Positions 16,957 through 24,777 of a stretch of 64,000 nucleotides of DNA are shown here, in pieces. This DNA comes from Bradyrhizobium betae (GTDB lineage: Bacteria > Pseudomonadota > Alphaproteobacteria > Rhizobiales > Xanthobacteraceae): assembly GCF_004123905.1 (NCBI RefSeq), contig NZ_MZXW01000055.1:1-64000 (forward strand). The letters are read 5' to 3'. The notes below the pieces were generated by a model. That model had not been told where the DNA came from. It was given only the letters and a program-made list of their open reading frames with translations, and ran no database searches. The translations under genes and the position numbers were made by a program. Positions within the stretch are counted from its first letter, which is position 1. Each line of letters starts with the position of its first letter.

Positions 16957-18201
16957 ATGAACTTCGACGACACCCCGCAGGAAGCCGAATTCCGCGCCAC
17001 TGCCCGCGCATGGATCGGTGCCAACGCGCCCAAGCAATATGAAGACGAGTTGCGCAAATCCTCGCTCGGCCGCACAGCGCTCAAGAACGCCAACATTCTT
17101 GAAGTTGCAAAAGCCTGGCAGAAGAAGAAAGCAGACGCCGGCTGGGCCTGCCTGCACTGGCCGAAGGAGTATGGTGGCCGCGGCTCGTCGCCGATCGAGC
17201 GCGTGATCTGGCAGCAGGAAGAAGGGCCATTCGGCCAACTGTCCCGCATGTTCATCATAGGCCACGGCATGTGCGGGCCGACCATGATGGCGTTCGCGCG
17301 CGAGGAGCATAAGCGCACTTATCTGCCGCCGCTCGCTTCCGGCGAAAAGGTGTGGTGCCAGCTGTTCTCAGAACCGGCCGGCGGCTCCGACGTCGCGGGC
17401 CTGCGCACGCGCGCCGAGAAGGATGGTGACGACTGGGTCATCAACGGCCAGAAGATCTGGACCTCGGGCGCGCATTATTCCGACTACGGCATTTTGCTTA
17501 CCCGCACCGATCCCACCGTGCCCAAGCACAAGGGCCTCACCATGTTCTTCCTGGACATGAAGAGCGAGGGAGTCGAGGTGCGGCCGATCAAGCAGGCGAG
17601 CGGCGCCTCCGATTTCAACGAGGTCTATTTCACCAACGTCCGCATCCCCGATCATCAGCGGCTCGGTGAGGTAGGTGACGGCTGGAATGTCTCGCTGACC
17701 ACGCTGATGAACGAGCGCAGCGCGATCGGCGCGGCCGTCTCGACCGGTTTTCCGGAGCTGTTCGAGTATTGCTCCAGCCTGATGCTCGACGACGGTCCGG
17801 CGATCGAGGATCGCGCGGTGCGCTCGAAGCTCGCGAACTGGGCGGTGAAGGCGAGCGGGCTGAAATACACCAGCATGCGCGCGATCTCCGCGCTGTCGAA
17901 GGGCGAGCGCCCGGGTCCGGAAAATTCGATCGGCAAGCTGGTAGCGGGCTCCATGATCCAGGACGTCGCGACCTACGCGCTCGATCTGCAAGGCGCGAGC
18001 GGTGTCGTCAGTGGCCCCGAGGATGCCGAGCTCGCCGGCCGTTTCCAGGCGATGCTGCTGCGGGCGCCCGGCACCCGCGTCGAAGGCGGCACCGACGAGA
18101 TCATGCGCAACATCATCGCCGAGCGAGTGCTGGGCCTGCCCGGCGATATCCGGGTCGACAAGGACGTGCCGTTCAACAAGATCCCGACCAAGGGAAGATG
18201 A
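16957..18201 (+). CDS. Acyl-CoA dehydrogenase
   Basis: A 414-residue acyl-CoA dehydrogenase. It shows CQLFSEPAGGSDVAG and GQKIWTSGAHYSDYG (FAD/substrate segment) and a C-terminal VEGGTDEIMRNIIAERVLGLP. The usual medium-chain Glu position is Gly here, with a Glu one residue earlier. It begins MNFDDTPQEAEFRATAR and is a close tandem paralogue of the next gene. Substrate chain length is not predictable. It is the middle gene of three dehydrogenases and probably a partner of the short one upstream. Confidence 0.93.
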   Translation: MNFDDTPQEAEFRATARAWIGANAPKQYEDELRKSSLGRTALKNANILEVAKAWQKKKADAGWACLHWPKEYGGRGSSPIERVIWQQEEGPFGQLSRMFIIGHGMCGPTMMAFAREEHKRTYLPPLASGEKVWCQLFSEPAGGSDVAGLRTRAEKDGDDWVINGQKIWTSGAHYSDYGILLTRTDPTVPKHKGLTMFFLDMKSEGVEVRPIKQASGASDFNEVYFTNVRIPDHQRLGEVGDGWNVSLTTLMNERSAIGAAVSTGFPELFEYCSSLMLDDGPAIEDRAVRSKLANWAVKASGLKYTSMRAISALSKGERPGPENSIGKLVAGSMIQDVATYALDLQGASGVVSGPEDAELAGRFQAMLLRAPGTRVEGGTDEIMRNIIAERVLGLPGDIRVDKDVPFNKIPTKGR

Positions 18202-18205
18202 GTTG

Positions 18206-18321
18206 GTGTCCCGGACGCGATGCGGCGCTTAAGCGCCGCTTCGCAGAGCCGGGTCCCAGAAGGCCACAATGGGCCCCGGCTCTGCAGCGCACCGCTTCGC
18301 GCTGCGCCGCGTCCGGGGCAC
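18206..18321. repeat. Dispersed intergenic palindrome, family 2
   Basis: Outer arms GTGTCCCGGACGC and GCGTCCGGGGCAC, with inner CAGAGCCGGGTCCCA and TGGGCCCCGGCTCTG. It fills the gap between the two paralogous dehydrogenases. Same family as 4051-4180, 35342-35479 and 59357-59500. Confidence 0.8.
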
Positions 18322-18340
18322 GAGAGAGGAGAGTTCGAAG

Positions 18341-19585
18341 ATGAATTTCGACGACACCCCGCAGGAAGCCGCATTCCGTGAGACCGCGCGCAAATGGGTC
18401 GAGGCCAATGCGCCGAAAGAGCTGCACGCCGAGCTGTCAAAATCCTCCCTCGGCCGTATCAAGCTTGCCAATCACGACATCGTCGATGTCGGCAAGGCCT
18501 GGCAGAAGAAGAAGTTCGAGGGTAACTGGGCCTGCCTGCACTGGCCGAAGGAATATGGCGGCCGCGACGCCACGCCGATCGAGAAGGTGATCTGGCAGCA
18601 GGAAGAAGGCGTTTACGGCAAGCTGACGCAGCCTTTCCAGATCGGCGAGGGCATGTGTGGCCCGACCGTGATGGCCTGGGGCAGTGAGGACGCCAAGCGC
18701 CGCCATCTTCCGAAGCTTGCTTCAGGCGAGGAGATCTGGTGCCAGTTGTTCTCCGAACCGTCGGCCGGCTCGGATGTCGCGGGCCTGCGCACGCGCGCGG
18801 AGAAGAAGGGCGACAATTGGGTGGTCAACGGCCAGAAGATCTGGACCTCGGGCGCGCACTACTCCGACTACGGTCTTTTGATTGCGCGCACCGATCCCAA
18901 CGTGCCCAAGCACAAGGGTCTCACCATGTTCTTCCTGGACATGAAGAGTCCTGGCGTCGAGGTCCGGCCGATCAGGCAGGCCAATGGCATGCAGGAATTC
19001 AACGAGGTCTATTTCACTGATGTCGTGATCCCCGACAGCCAGCGGCTCGGCGCCGTCGGGGAGGGCTGGAGCGTGTCGCTGACCACGCTGATGAACGAAC
19101 GGATGTCGATCGGCTCGCGGCTCGCGACTGGCGTGCCTGAATTGTTCGAGTTCTGTTCGAATCTGATGCTGGAGGACGGGCTTGCGATCGATGATCCCGC
19201 CGTGCGTTCGAAGCTGGCGAGCTGGGCGGTGAAGTCGAGCGGGCTGAAATACACCAGCTACCGCGCGATCTCGGCGCTGTCGAAGGGCGAGCGGCCGGGA
19301 CCTGAGAACTCGATCGGCAAGCTGGTGTCGGGCATGATGCTGCAGGACATCGCGACCTACGCCATGGACCTCCAGGGCGCGGCCGGCGCTCTCACCGGCA
19401 CGGACGAGGAGACGGTGCAGGGTCAGTTCCAGCAGATGCTGCTGTCCTCGCCGTCGATGCGCATCGCCGGCGGCACCGACGAGATCTTGCGCAACATCAT
19501 CGCCGAGCGGGTGCTGGGCTTGCCAGGCGACATCCGCGTCGACAAGGATGTGCCGTATAACAAGATCCCGACCAAGGGGCGGTGA
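18341..19585 (+). CDS. Acyl-CoA dehydrogenase (tandem paralogue)
   Basis: A 414-residue acyl-CoA dehydrogenase, aligned end to end with the preceding gene (MNFDDTPQEAAFRETARKW, same FAD segments). The C-terminal loop reads IAGGTDEILRNIIAERV, so the Glu seen just before GGT in its sister is Ala here. The ATG at 18341 follows AGGAG; 24 upstream in-frame codons would come from the palindromic repeat. It is either a second specificity or a structural partner subunit. Confidence 0.93.
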   Translation: MNFDDTPQEAAFRETARKWVEANAPKELHAELSKSSLGRIKLANHDIVDVGKAWQKKKFEGNWACLHWPKEYGGRDATPIEKVIWQQEEGVYGKLTQPFQIGEGMCGPTVMAWGSEDAKRRHLPKLASGEEIWCQLFSEPSAGSDVAGLRTRAEKKGDNWVVNGQKIWTSGAHYSDYGLLIARTDPNVPKHKGLTMFFLDMKSPGVEVRPIRQANGMQEFNEVYFTDVVIPDSQRLGAVGEGWSVSLTTLMNERMSIGSRLATGVPELFEFCSNLMLEDGLAIDDPAVRSKLASWAVKSSGLKYTSYRAISALSKGERPGPENSIGKLVSGMMLQDIATYAMDLQGAAGALTGTDEETVQGQFQQMLLSSPSMRIAGGTDEILRNIIAERVLGLPGDIRVDKDVPYNKIPTKGR

Positions 19586-19605
19586 TGTTGCCGCTCGCTG
19601 CATCT

Positions 19606-19702
19606 CGTAGGGTGGGCAAAGCGAAGCGTGCCCACCATATGCAGATGCGCCGGGGTAAGTCTGTCGGTGGGCACGGCGGTTCGCGCCTTTGCCCACCCTA
19701 CG
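19606..19702. repeat. Dispersed intergenic palindrome, family 1 (GTAGGGTGGGCAAAG)
   Basis: Arms CGTAGGGTGGGCAAAG and CTTTGCCCACCCTACG with inner GTGCCCACC/GGTGGGCAC. It matches the element at 1003-1093 and lies between the last dehydrogenase and the nitroreductase. Confidence 0.8.
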
Positions 19703-19734
19703 AAGACTACGAAGAGAACAACGCGAGCTGATCC

Positions 19735-20433
19735 ATGGACGCACAAGTCAAGCAAAACGACCGCATCGGCGTGCTCGAAGAGCTCCTCAACGAGCGCTAT
19801 TCCGTCCGCGCTTTCTTGGACAAAGAAGTTGACCGCGCGACCATCGAGCGTGTGCTGACCACGGCGCAGCGCACGGCGTCCTGGTGTAACAGCCAGCCCT
19901 GGCAGGTCATCATCGCCAGCGGCGAGGCCAAGGAACGCTTTCGCCAACTGATCTACAAGGAAGCGTCTGGGGGATTGGGCGACGATTACGATTTCACGCC
20001 GCCGCGCGAATATGCCGGCGTCTATCTCGAACGCCGCCGCGAGAGCGGCTTTCAGCTCTACAATACGCTTGGCATCGCGCGCGGTGACAAAATGGCCTAC
20101 GCAAAGCAGGCGCTGGAGAATTACAATTTCTTCGGCGCGCCGCATGTCGCGATCATTCACACCAACGAGCCGCTGGGCATCTACGGTGCGATCGATTGCG
20201 GCGCTTATGTCTCGAATTTCATGCTGGCCGCGCAGGCGCTCGGTCTCGGCACCATTCCGCAGGCAGCACTGGCACGCCATTCCGGGCTGATCCGCAGTCA
20301 TTTCAACCTGGGCGACGACCGCCGAGTCGTCTGCGGCATCTCGTTTGGCTATGCCGACGATGCGCACAAGGTCAACAGCTATCGCACCTCGCGTGCGAGC
20401 GTGGCGGATACAGTGACGTTCGCCGGCGAGTGA
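19735..20433 (+). CDS. Nitroreductase family protein
   Basis: A 232-residue FMN-dependent nitroreductase/enone-reductase fold. ERYSVRAFLDKEV at ~21-33 and TASWCNSQPWQVII at ~47-60 are the FMN-binding and dimer segments of the family, and the C-terminal GISFGYADDAHKVNSYRTSR holds the last FMN-contact region. It is cytoplasmic. It follows the acyl-CoA genes in the same direction after a palindromic repeat, so a link to their pathway is possible but unproven. Confidence 0.92.
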   Translation: MDAQVKQNDRIGVLEELLNERYSVRAFLDKEVDRATIERVLTTAQRTASWCNSQPWQVIIASGEAKERFRQLIYKEASGGLGDDYDFTPPREYAGVYLERRRESGFQLYNTLGIARGDKMAYAKQALENYNFFGAPHVAIIHTNEPLGIYGAIDCGAYVSNFMLAAQALGLGTIPQAALARHSGLIRSHFNLGDDRRVVCGISFGYADDAHKVNSYRTSRASVADTVTFAGE

Positions 20434-20450
20434 GTTGATACACACGTGCA

Positions 20451-20476
20451 AAGGCGGCCGTGGAAACGGCCGCCTT
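20451..20476. terminator. Bidirectional hairpin terminator between nitroreductase and ecfG
   Basis: A perfect 11-bp stem AAGGCGGCCGT/ACGGCCGCCTT with a GGAA loop, followed by CACGTTTCTC. It lies between convergent genes ending at 20433 and 20505. Confidence 0.75.
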
Positions 20477-20504
20477 CACGTTTCTCGTCTCAGTCCGATG
20501 GACG

Positions 20505-21053
20505 CTATCCGCCGCTGCCGCCGATCACGGCGCGCACGGTCTCGTCGGGCCCGAAATCCTCGGCGCCGTCGACATAGAGCAGCGCGGCGAGCTTCGAGCG
20601 CGCGCGGTTAACGCGGCTCTTGATGGTGCCGACCGCACAGCCGCAGATCGAGGCGGCGTCCTCATAAGAGAAGCCGGAGGCGCCGACCAGGATGAGCGCT
20701 TCGCGCTGGTCCTGCGGAAGCTTTTCGAGCGCGCCACGAAACTCCTCGAATTCGAGATGCGCGTTCTGCGAGGGCTGCGTCTTCAGCGTCTTCGCATAAT
20801 TGCCCTCGGCATCCTCGACCTCGCGCCGCCGCTTGCGATAGTCGGAGCGGAACAAATTGCGCAGGATCGTGAACAGCCACGCCGGCAAATTGGAGCCGGG
20901 CTGGAACGAGTCGATGTTGGCGAGCGCGCGCAACAGGGTTTCCTGCACCAGATCGTCGGCGCGGTCGGCATTGCCGCTGAGCGAGATGGCGAACGCGCGT
21001 AAGCTCGGCACGGCCGCGAGGATGTCGTCACGAAGGGAGTCCGTGAGAGGCAT
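20505..21053 (-). CDS. ecfG: RNA polymerase sigma factor EcfG (general stress response)
   Basis: A 182-residue extracytoplasmic-function sigma factor. Region 2 shows ADDLVQETLLRALANIDSF and region 4 ends in GFSYEDAASICGCAVGTIKSRVNRAR, a helix-turn-helix. EcfG directs polymerase to GGAAC/GTT promoters in alphaproteobacterial general stress. Its ATG overlaps the nepR stop (TAATG), so the two are translationally coupled. It is held inactive by NepR and released by PhyR, both encoded next to it. Confidence 0.95.
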   Translation of the reverse strand: MPLTDSLRDDILAAVPSLRAFAISLSGNADRADDLVQETLLRALANIDSFQPGSNLPAWLFTILRNLFRSDYRKRRREVEDAEGNYAKTLKTQPSQNAHLEFEEFRGALEKLPQDQREALILVGASGFSYEDAASICGCAVGTIKSRVNRARSKLAALLYVDGAEDFGPDETVRAVIGGSGG

Positions 21054-21286
21054 TAATCCCTCCCATTGTTGTCGTTGGAGCCCCCAGCCCCATTCTCGCT
21101 CTGAGATCCGCCTCCCGGCGCATCAAGCTTCTTGATCAGTTCCGCGAACCGGTCCGGAACCCCCTGCCGCACGACGTCGTCGTACATCGCGCGCAGTTGA
21201 TGCCCGATCCGGGACTGGATCTCCGGAGTAAGGCCTCCCTTGCCGGGGGTCGTGCTTCTGCTGGCTTGAGACTTGAGATCTTTCAT
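21053..21286 (-). CDS. nepR: Anti-sigma factor NepR
   Basis: A 77-residue anti-sigma factor with the conserved core IGHQLRAMYDDVVRQGVPDRF and LIKKLD. NepR binds EcfG in the absence of stress and is sequestered by phosphorylated PhyR. The start is taken as ATG 21286 (MKDLKSQAS), preceded by GGAACAGG. The longer frame to 21385 encodes upstream promoter DNA. The C-terminal tail is Gly/Asn-rich and presumably disordered. Confidence 0.92.
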   Translation of the reverse strand: MKDLKSQASRSTTPGKGGLTPEIQSRIGHQLRAMYDDVVRQGVPDRFAELIKKLDAPGGGSQSENGAGGSNDNNGRD

Positions 21287-21402
21287 GACCTGTTCCACGT
21301 TTCCCCGAGTTAAGTGACTGCAAAATCGAGAAGTTTTCTCAACCGGGAGCCGTTCCCTGGATGAGTTCAATTCCAGGTTCGACAAAAAGTTCCCAGAGCG
21401 AC

Positions 21403-21427
21403 GGAACTTTTCTTATCCTGAGGCGTA
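21403..21427 (+). promoter_or_regulatory. Possible upstream EcfG promoter toward phyR
   Basis: GGAAC at 21403-21407, a 16-base spacer, then CGTA at 21424-21427. This fits the -35 of the EcfG consensus exactly and three of four bases of CGTT at -10. Confidence 0.4.
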
Positions 21428-21442
21428 GTCAGCTCCGGTAGG

Positions 21443-21467
21443 GGAACCCGGGCCTCCCCTCGCAGTT
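21443..21467 (+). promoter_or_regulatory. Candidate EcfG promoter of phyR
   Basis: GGAAC at 21443-21447, 16 bases, then AGTT at 21464-21467, about 40 bp before the phyR ATG. It overlaps an opposite-strand EcfG-type element, giving a back-to-back promoter. Confidence 0.5.
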
Positions 21468-21469
21468 CC
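21445..21469 (-). promoter_or_regulatory. Candidate EcfG promoter of nepR-ecfG
   Basis: On the minus strand GGAAC (21469-21465), 16 bases, then GGTT (21448-21445). This would let EcfG drive its own operon. It leaves a ~160-nt untranslated leader before nepR at 21286. Confidence 0.45.
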
Positions 21470-21507
21470 CGGTTCTTAAGGTTTGGTCCGAAATGAATGG
21501 AGTGGGG

Positions 21508-22314
21508 ATGTCCCGTTCACAGCTTGTCGCTGAACACTTGCCGTTGTTGCGCCGGTACGCACGCGCCCTGACGGGCAGCCAGGCCTCCGGCGACGCCTAT
21601 GTTGCAGCCATGTTGGAAGCCATGCTTGGGGATCCCAGCGTGCTCGACGAGAGCCACGGGCCGCGCGCCGGCCTGTTCCGGCTGTTCACCCAGATCTGGA
21701 ATTCCGTCTCCGTCAACGACGATTCCGAGGTGACCACCTTGCCGATGCCGCCCGAGCGGCGGCTGTCGAACATCACGCCACTGCCGCGGCAGGCCTTTCT
21801 GCTGCTGTCACTCGAGGGATTTTCGGAGGAGGAAGTCGCCTACGTCCTCGGCTCCGACGTCGCCGACACGCGCCGGCTTGCGGACGCCGCGGGACGCGAG
21901 ATGGCCGCCGAGATCGCCACCGACGTACTGATCATCGAGGACGAGACCTTCATCGCCATGGACCTCGAGAGCCTGGTGAAGAATCTCGGCCACAACGTCG
22001 TCGGCGTCGCACGCACCCATGCCGACGCGGTGGCGCTGGCCAAGAACAAGCGGCCCGGTCTGATCCTCGCTGACATCCAGCTCGCCGACGGCTCGTCGGG
22101 CCTGGACGCCGTCAACGAGCTGCTGCGCACCTTCGAGGTGCCGGTGGTGTTCATCACCGCCTATCCGGAGCGCTTCCTCACCGGCGAGCGCCCCGAGCCG
22201 GCGTTCCTGATCTCAAAACCATTCCAGCCCGCAATGGTGTCGGCGGTGGCGAGCCAGGCGCTGTTCTTCCAGCGCAACTCCCGCAACCGCACGCCGAAGG
22301 CGCCGGCGGCGTAA
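21508..22314 (+). CDS. phyR: Response regulator PhyR (sigma-mimic general stress regulator)
   Basis: A 268-residue two-domain regulator. Residues ~1-130 form a sigma-factor-like domain that mimics EcfG and captures NepR. Residues ~138-260 form a receiver with acidic Glu144/Asp145 and phospho-acceptor Asp189 in LILADIQLADG. The receiver has the FITAYPE (FAT GUY-type) signature of this class. The start at 21508 (MSRSQL) has GGAG five bases away; an ATG five codons earlier is less likely. It diverges from nepR-ecfG. No PhyK-type kinase gene is nearby. Confidence 0.96.
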   Translation: MSRSQLVAEHLPLLRRYARALTGSQASGDAYVAAMLEAMLGDPSVLDESHGPRAGLFRLFTQIWNSVSVNDDSEVTTLPMPPERRLSNITPLPRQAFLLLSLEGFSEEEVAYVLGSDVADTRRLADAAGREMAAEIATDVLIIEDETFIAMDLESLVKNLGHNVVGVARTHADAVALAKNKRPGLILADIQLADGSSGLDAVNELLRTFEVPVVFITAYPERFLTGERPEPAFLISKPFQPAMVSAVASQALFFQRNSRNRTPKAPAA

Positions 22315-22355
22315 TAAGGCGCCGGCGACGTAACGTAGCCGGCATTGCCAAATAC

Positions 22356-22385
22356 GAAACGGCGCGTCGCAAGGCGCGCCGTTTC
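22356..22385. terminator. Bidirectional hairpin terminator after phyR
   Basis: An 11-bp stem GAAACGGCGCG/CGCGCCGTTTC with an 8-base loop, between phyR (ends 22314) and the convergent gene ending at 22405. Confidence 0.7.
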
Positions 22386-22404
22386 TGCGTTCACGGGCTC
22401 TCCT

Positions 22405-23205
22405 TCAGCAGCCGCGGCAGACGCCGTTGACCTTGCTCTTTACCTTGGCTTCGTCCGCGGCCCACGACCATCCATTGGACGATCCCTTCAGCGGCGTTCC
22501 ATCGAAAGCAATGAGGATGGTTACTCTTTGCAAATCGTCCTCCGCCTCGACCGGCGGCTTCGGGAATGGCACGGATCGCTCGACCATCGCGAGCGTCTCA
22601 GCATCGAGCGGCGGGAATCCGGTGCTTTCCACCAGCGCATTCGAGATCAATTTGCCCGAACGATTGACCACGAATGTGACGCCGGCATCGCCTTTCTGAC
22701 CGATCGCCTCCGGAGGGAACGTCCTGTTGCGCCAGACATGCTCGGTGACCGCCTTACGCCAGGCGTCCAAAGCGTCGGACACGGCGAAGGCAGGCGTCGG
22801 CGCGCTCGCCGCCAACCCGTAGGGCGGCACATTGAAGTGACGGCCGCCGATGACAATCGGCACTGAGAAAGAGAACGTGTCCTCCTTCAGCTCCGATGGC
22901 GGTTCGGGAAATGGTTGGGCGCGATCGAAGATCGCCAGCAGAGCAGCATCGAGCTGCTGAGAGCCGGTGCTCGCAACCAACGCCCGTGACATCAATTTGC
23001 CGGACCGGTCGATAACGAAAGTGACCTTGGCGTGGCCGGATTGCCCTCGCCCTTCAATTGGAAGTAGCCCGCTGCCGGTAATATGTCCGGTCAGCCTCGC
23101 CTTCCAGGCCGTCACACGTTCGGTCTGCGTATCGGTCTGCGCATGCGCGGGGAAAGCCGCGAGCAATCCAAGAAGCGCGGCAAGTAAGGGGAATTTCATC
23201 TGCAT
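22405..23205 (-). CDS. Secreted protein with two TonB C-terminal domains
   Basis: A 266-residue protein with a signal peptide (MQMKFPLLAALLGLLAAFPAHA). Two homologous TonB-C-like modules follow. The first (~30-118) contains GHAKVTFVIDRSGKLMSRAL and QQLDAALLAI. The second (~143-240) contains GDAGVTFVVNRSGKLISNAL and PPLDAETLAM. It lacks the N-terminal membrane anchor and Pro-rich spacer of true TonB, and no ExbB/ExbD is adjacent. It probably acts free in the periplasm, perhaps on the cell wall or on outer-membrane partners. Function unknown. The start could also be the ATG at 23199. Confidence 0.8.
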   Translation of the reverse strand: MQMKFPLLAALLGLLAAFPAHAQTDTQTERVTAWKARLTGHITGSGLLPIEGRGQSGHAKVTFVIDRSGKLMSRALVASTGSQQLDAALLAIFDRAQPFPEPPSELKEDTFSFSVPIVIGGRHFNVPPYGLAASAPTPAFAVSDALDAWRKAVTEHVWRNRTFPPEAIGQKGDAGVTFVVNRSGKLISNALVESTGFPPLDAETLAMVERSVPFPKPPVEAEDDLQRVTILIAFDGTPLKGSSNGWSWAADEAKVKSKVNGVCRGC

Positions 23206-23388
23206 CGGTGCGGATATTAATCGCGGTCAGGTTGATTGCAAGATTCGTTGCTCGCATCGCGTTTCCCCTGCTGTGGGCAATTCGAGCCGCCGCAAAGCAT
23301 CGCGTGCTTGACGGCAACCTCATTGCCCCGTTGATATTTCGGGGCGATGACACCCATCGCCGCTTCAAGCCGCTCGGAGACTACGCCC

Positions 23389-23988
23389 ATGGACCAGCAA
23401 CTCCTCGACCGCCTCGCCATCCGCGACCTCGTCGAGAACTGGGCGGTGTGGCGCGACGCTGGCGACTGGGAACGCTTTGCCACCGTCTGGCACGACGAAG
23501 GCTGGATGTCCGCCACCTGGTTTCAGGGGCCGGCGCGGGATTTTATGCGCGTCAGCCAGGAGGGCTTTGCGAAGGGCGTGCGCATCCTGCATTTCCTCGG
23601 CGGCACCAGCATCGATCTTTCTGGCGAGCGGGCCATTGCCCAGACCAAGATGACGATCTCGCAGCGCGCCCCCGTGCACGACGTGCTCTGCGACGTCGTC
23701 TGCACCGGACGCTTCTACGATTTCCTGGAGAAGCGCCAGGACAAATGGGGCATCGTCCGCCGCCAGCCGATCTACGAGAAGGATCGGATCGATCCGGTCG
23801 ATCCCGCCGCAAAGCTTCAACTCGATCAAAAAGCGCTCGCCGCGCTGCCCGAAGGCTATCGCCACCTCGCCTACATGCAGGAGCTGATCGGCTACAAGGT
23901 CAAGCGCGACATGCCAGGCCTGACGGGGCCCGAGGTCGAGAAGCTCTATGGCGAGGGGCGGGAGTGGCTGGCGGGGAAAGCGAAGTGA
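23389..23988 (+). CDS. SnoaL/NTF2-like family protein
   Basis: A 199-residue cytoplasmic protein whose N-terminus, RLAIRDLVENWAVWRDAGDWERFATVWHDEG, is typical of SnoaL-like NTF2-fold proteins (aromatic-ring hydroxylase small-subunit or isomerase-like). The C-terminal half (LTGPEVEKLYGEGREWLAG) is less typical. The ATG at 23389 follows GGAG and is preferred to the ATG at 23347. It stands alone. Substrate unknown. Confidence 0.82.
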   Translation: MDQQLLDRLAIRDLVENWAVWRDAGDWERFATVWHDEGWMSATWFQGPARDFMRVSQEGFAKGVRILHFLGGTSIDLSGERAIAQTKMTISQRAPVHDVLCDVVCTGRFYDFLEKRQDKWGIVRRQPIYEKDRIDPVDPAAKLQLDQKALAALPEGYRHLAYMQELIGYKVKRDMPGLTGPEVEKLYGEGREWLAGKAK

Positions 23989-24006
23989 AGCCCAGAAAAA
24001 ATGTAA

Positions 24007-24035
24007 GGCGCGACTGGCATCACCACAGTCGCGCC
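24007..24035 (+). terminator. Hairpin after the SnoaL-like gene
   Basis: A perfect 10-bp stem GGCGCGACTG/CAGTCGCGCC with a 9-base loop, 19 bp past the stop. No T-tract follows, so it may be a processing hairpin or a weak terminator. Confidence 0.45.
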
Positions 24036-24240
24036 CTACGTCGCCGGCTTATGGGGCAGGGGGGAATAGCCGGCTGTTGAGACGACTCCCGGGCGCTGGA
24101 GTCGTTCCAGGCGGTTGCAAAATTTTTTGTGCAGGGTCCGGTGATTTTCGCACACGGTTAAGTGATCTTAACTCCTGAGAACTCCCGATCCTCCGTCCGC
24201 GTTGTTCCCGCGATCGCCATGGGGCGAGGGATCGACAGCC

Positions 24241-24633
24241 ATGTCACAGATTCACAAAGCATTTTTGGGTGCCGTCGCCATCACATTCGCGCTCGGCGCT
24301 GCGCAATTGGCCTCTGGTCATGATCTGGCCGACCGCTGGCAGGCGGCCGCCGACAAGCCGGGCCACAACGTCAATCGCAACGGCAAGGCCGACCGGCTCG
24401 CCGAGATCAAGCCGGCGGCGGTTCCCACCCGCACTGTCTCGATGCGTCCGAACGAACTCGCCGACACGTCAGTGCTGCTGCGGGTCCCCGCGGTGATCGA
24501 GACCGGCAACGCCAAGCCGCCGGTGCTGCTCCAGAAGCAGGGCCGCAGCCGGCCGACGATTGCCTGCGAGCCGATGGTGAGCTCCCTGACCGAGGTCGCA
24601 AAACTGCTTCAACCCGGCCGCTGCGTGACCTGA
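24241..24633 (+). CDS. Secreted hypothetical protein
   Basis: A 130-residue protein with a signal peptide (IHKAFLGAVAITFALGAAQLASG), probable cleavage near residue 25, and a mature part rich in Ala, Lys and Arg. There are only two late Cys (IACEP, GRCVT), which could form a disulphide. I do not recognise a domain. The start at 24241 is preferred over ATG 24202 because the signal peptide begins there. It is followed by a strong terminator, so it is a single-gene unit. Confidence 0.7.
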   Translation: MSQIHKAFLGAVAITFALGAAQLASGHDLADRWQAAADKPGHNVNRNGKADRLAEIKPAAVPTRTVSMRPNELADTSVLLRVPAVIETGNAKPPVLLQKQGRSRPTIACEPMVSSLTEVAKLLQPGRCVT

Positions 24634-24672
24634 ACCGACTTTGCCGGCAAGGGGACCTTGGCCGCGCTGGAC

Positions 24673-24705
24673 AAATCGCCCTTCCGCGGGAAGGGCGATT
24701 TTTTT
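24673..24705 (+). terminator. Rho-independent terminator upstream of htpG
   Basis: A 13-bp stem AAATCGCCCTTCC/GGAAGGGCGATTT with a GCG loop and a run of seven T. It is the clearest intrinsic terminator in the window and ends the 24241-24633 transcript. Confidence 0.9.
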
Positions 24706-24777
24706 CGTCCCCTTGATCCCCTATCCCCTTGCGTTATATCCGGGGTTTCCTCCTCTTCTGATTGACCGGGTAAACGC

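Noticed and set aside
22405..23205. Possible TonB of an ExbBD-TonB system
   Set aside because: It has a cleavable signal instead of an anchor, no Pro-rich spacer, two C-terminal domains and no ExbB/ExbD neighbour.
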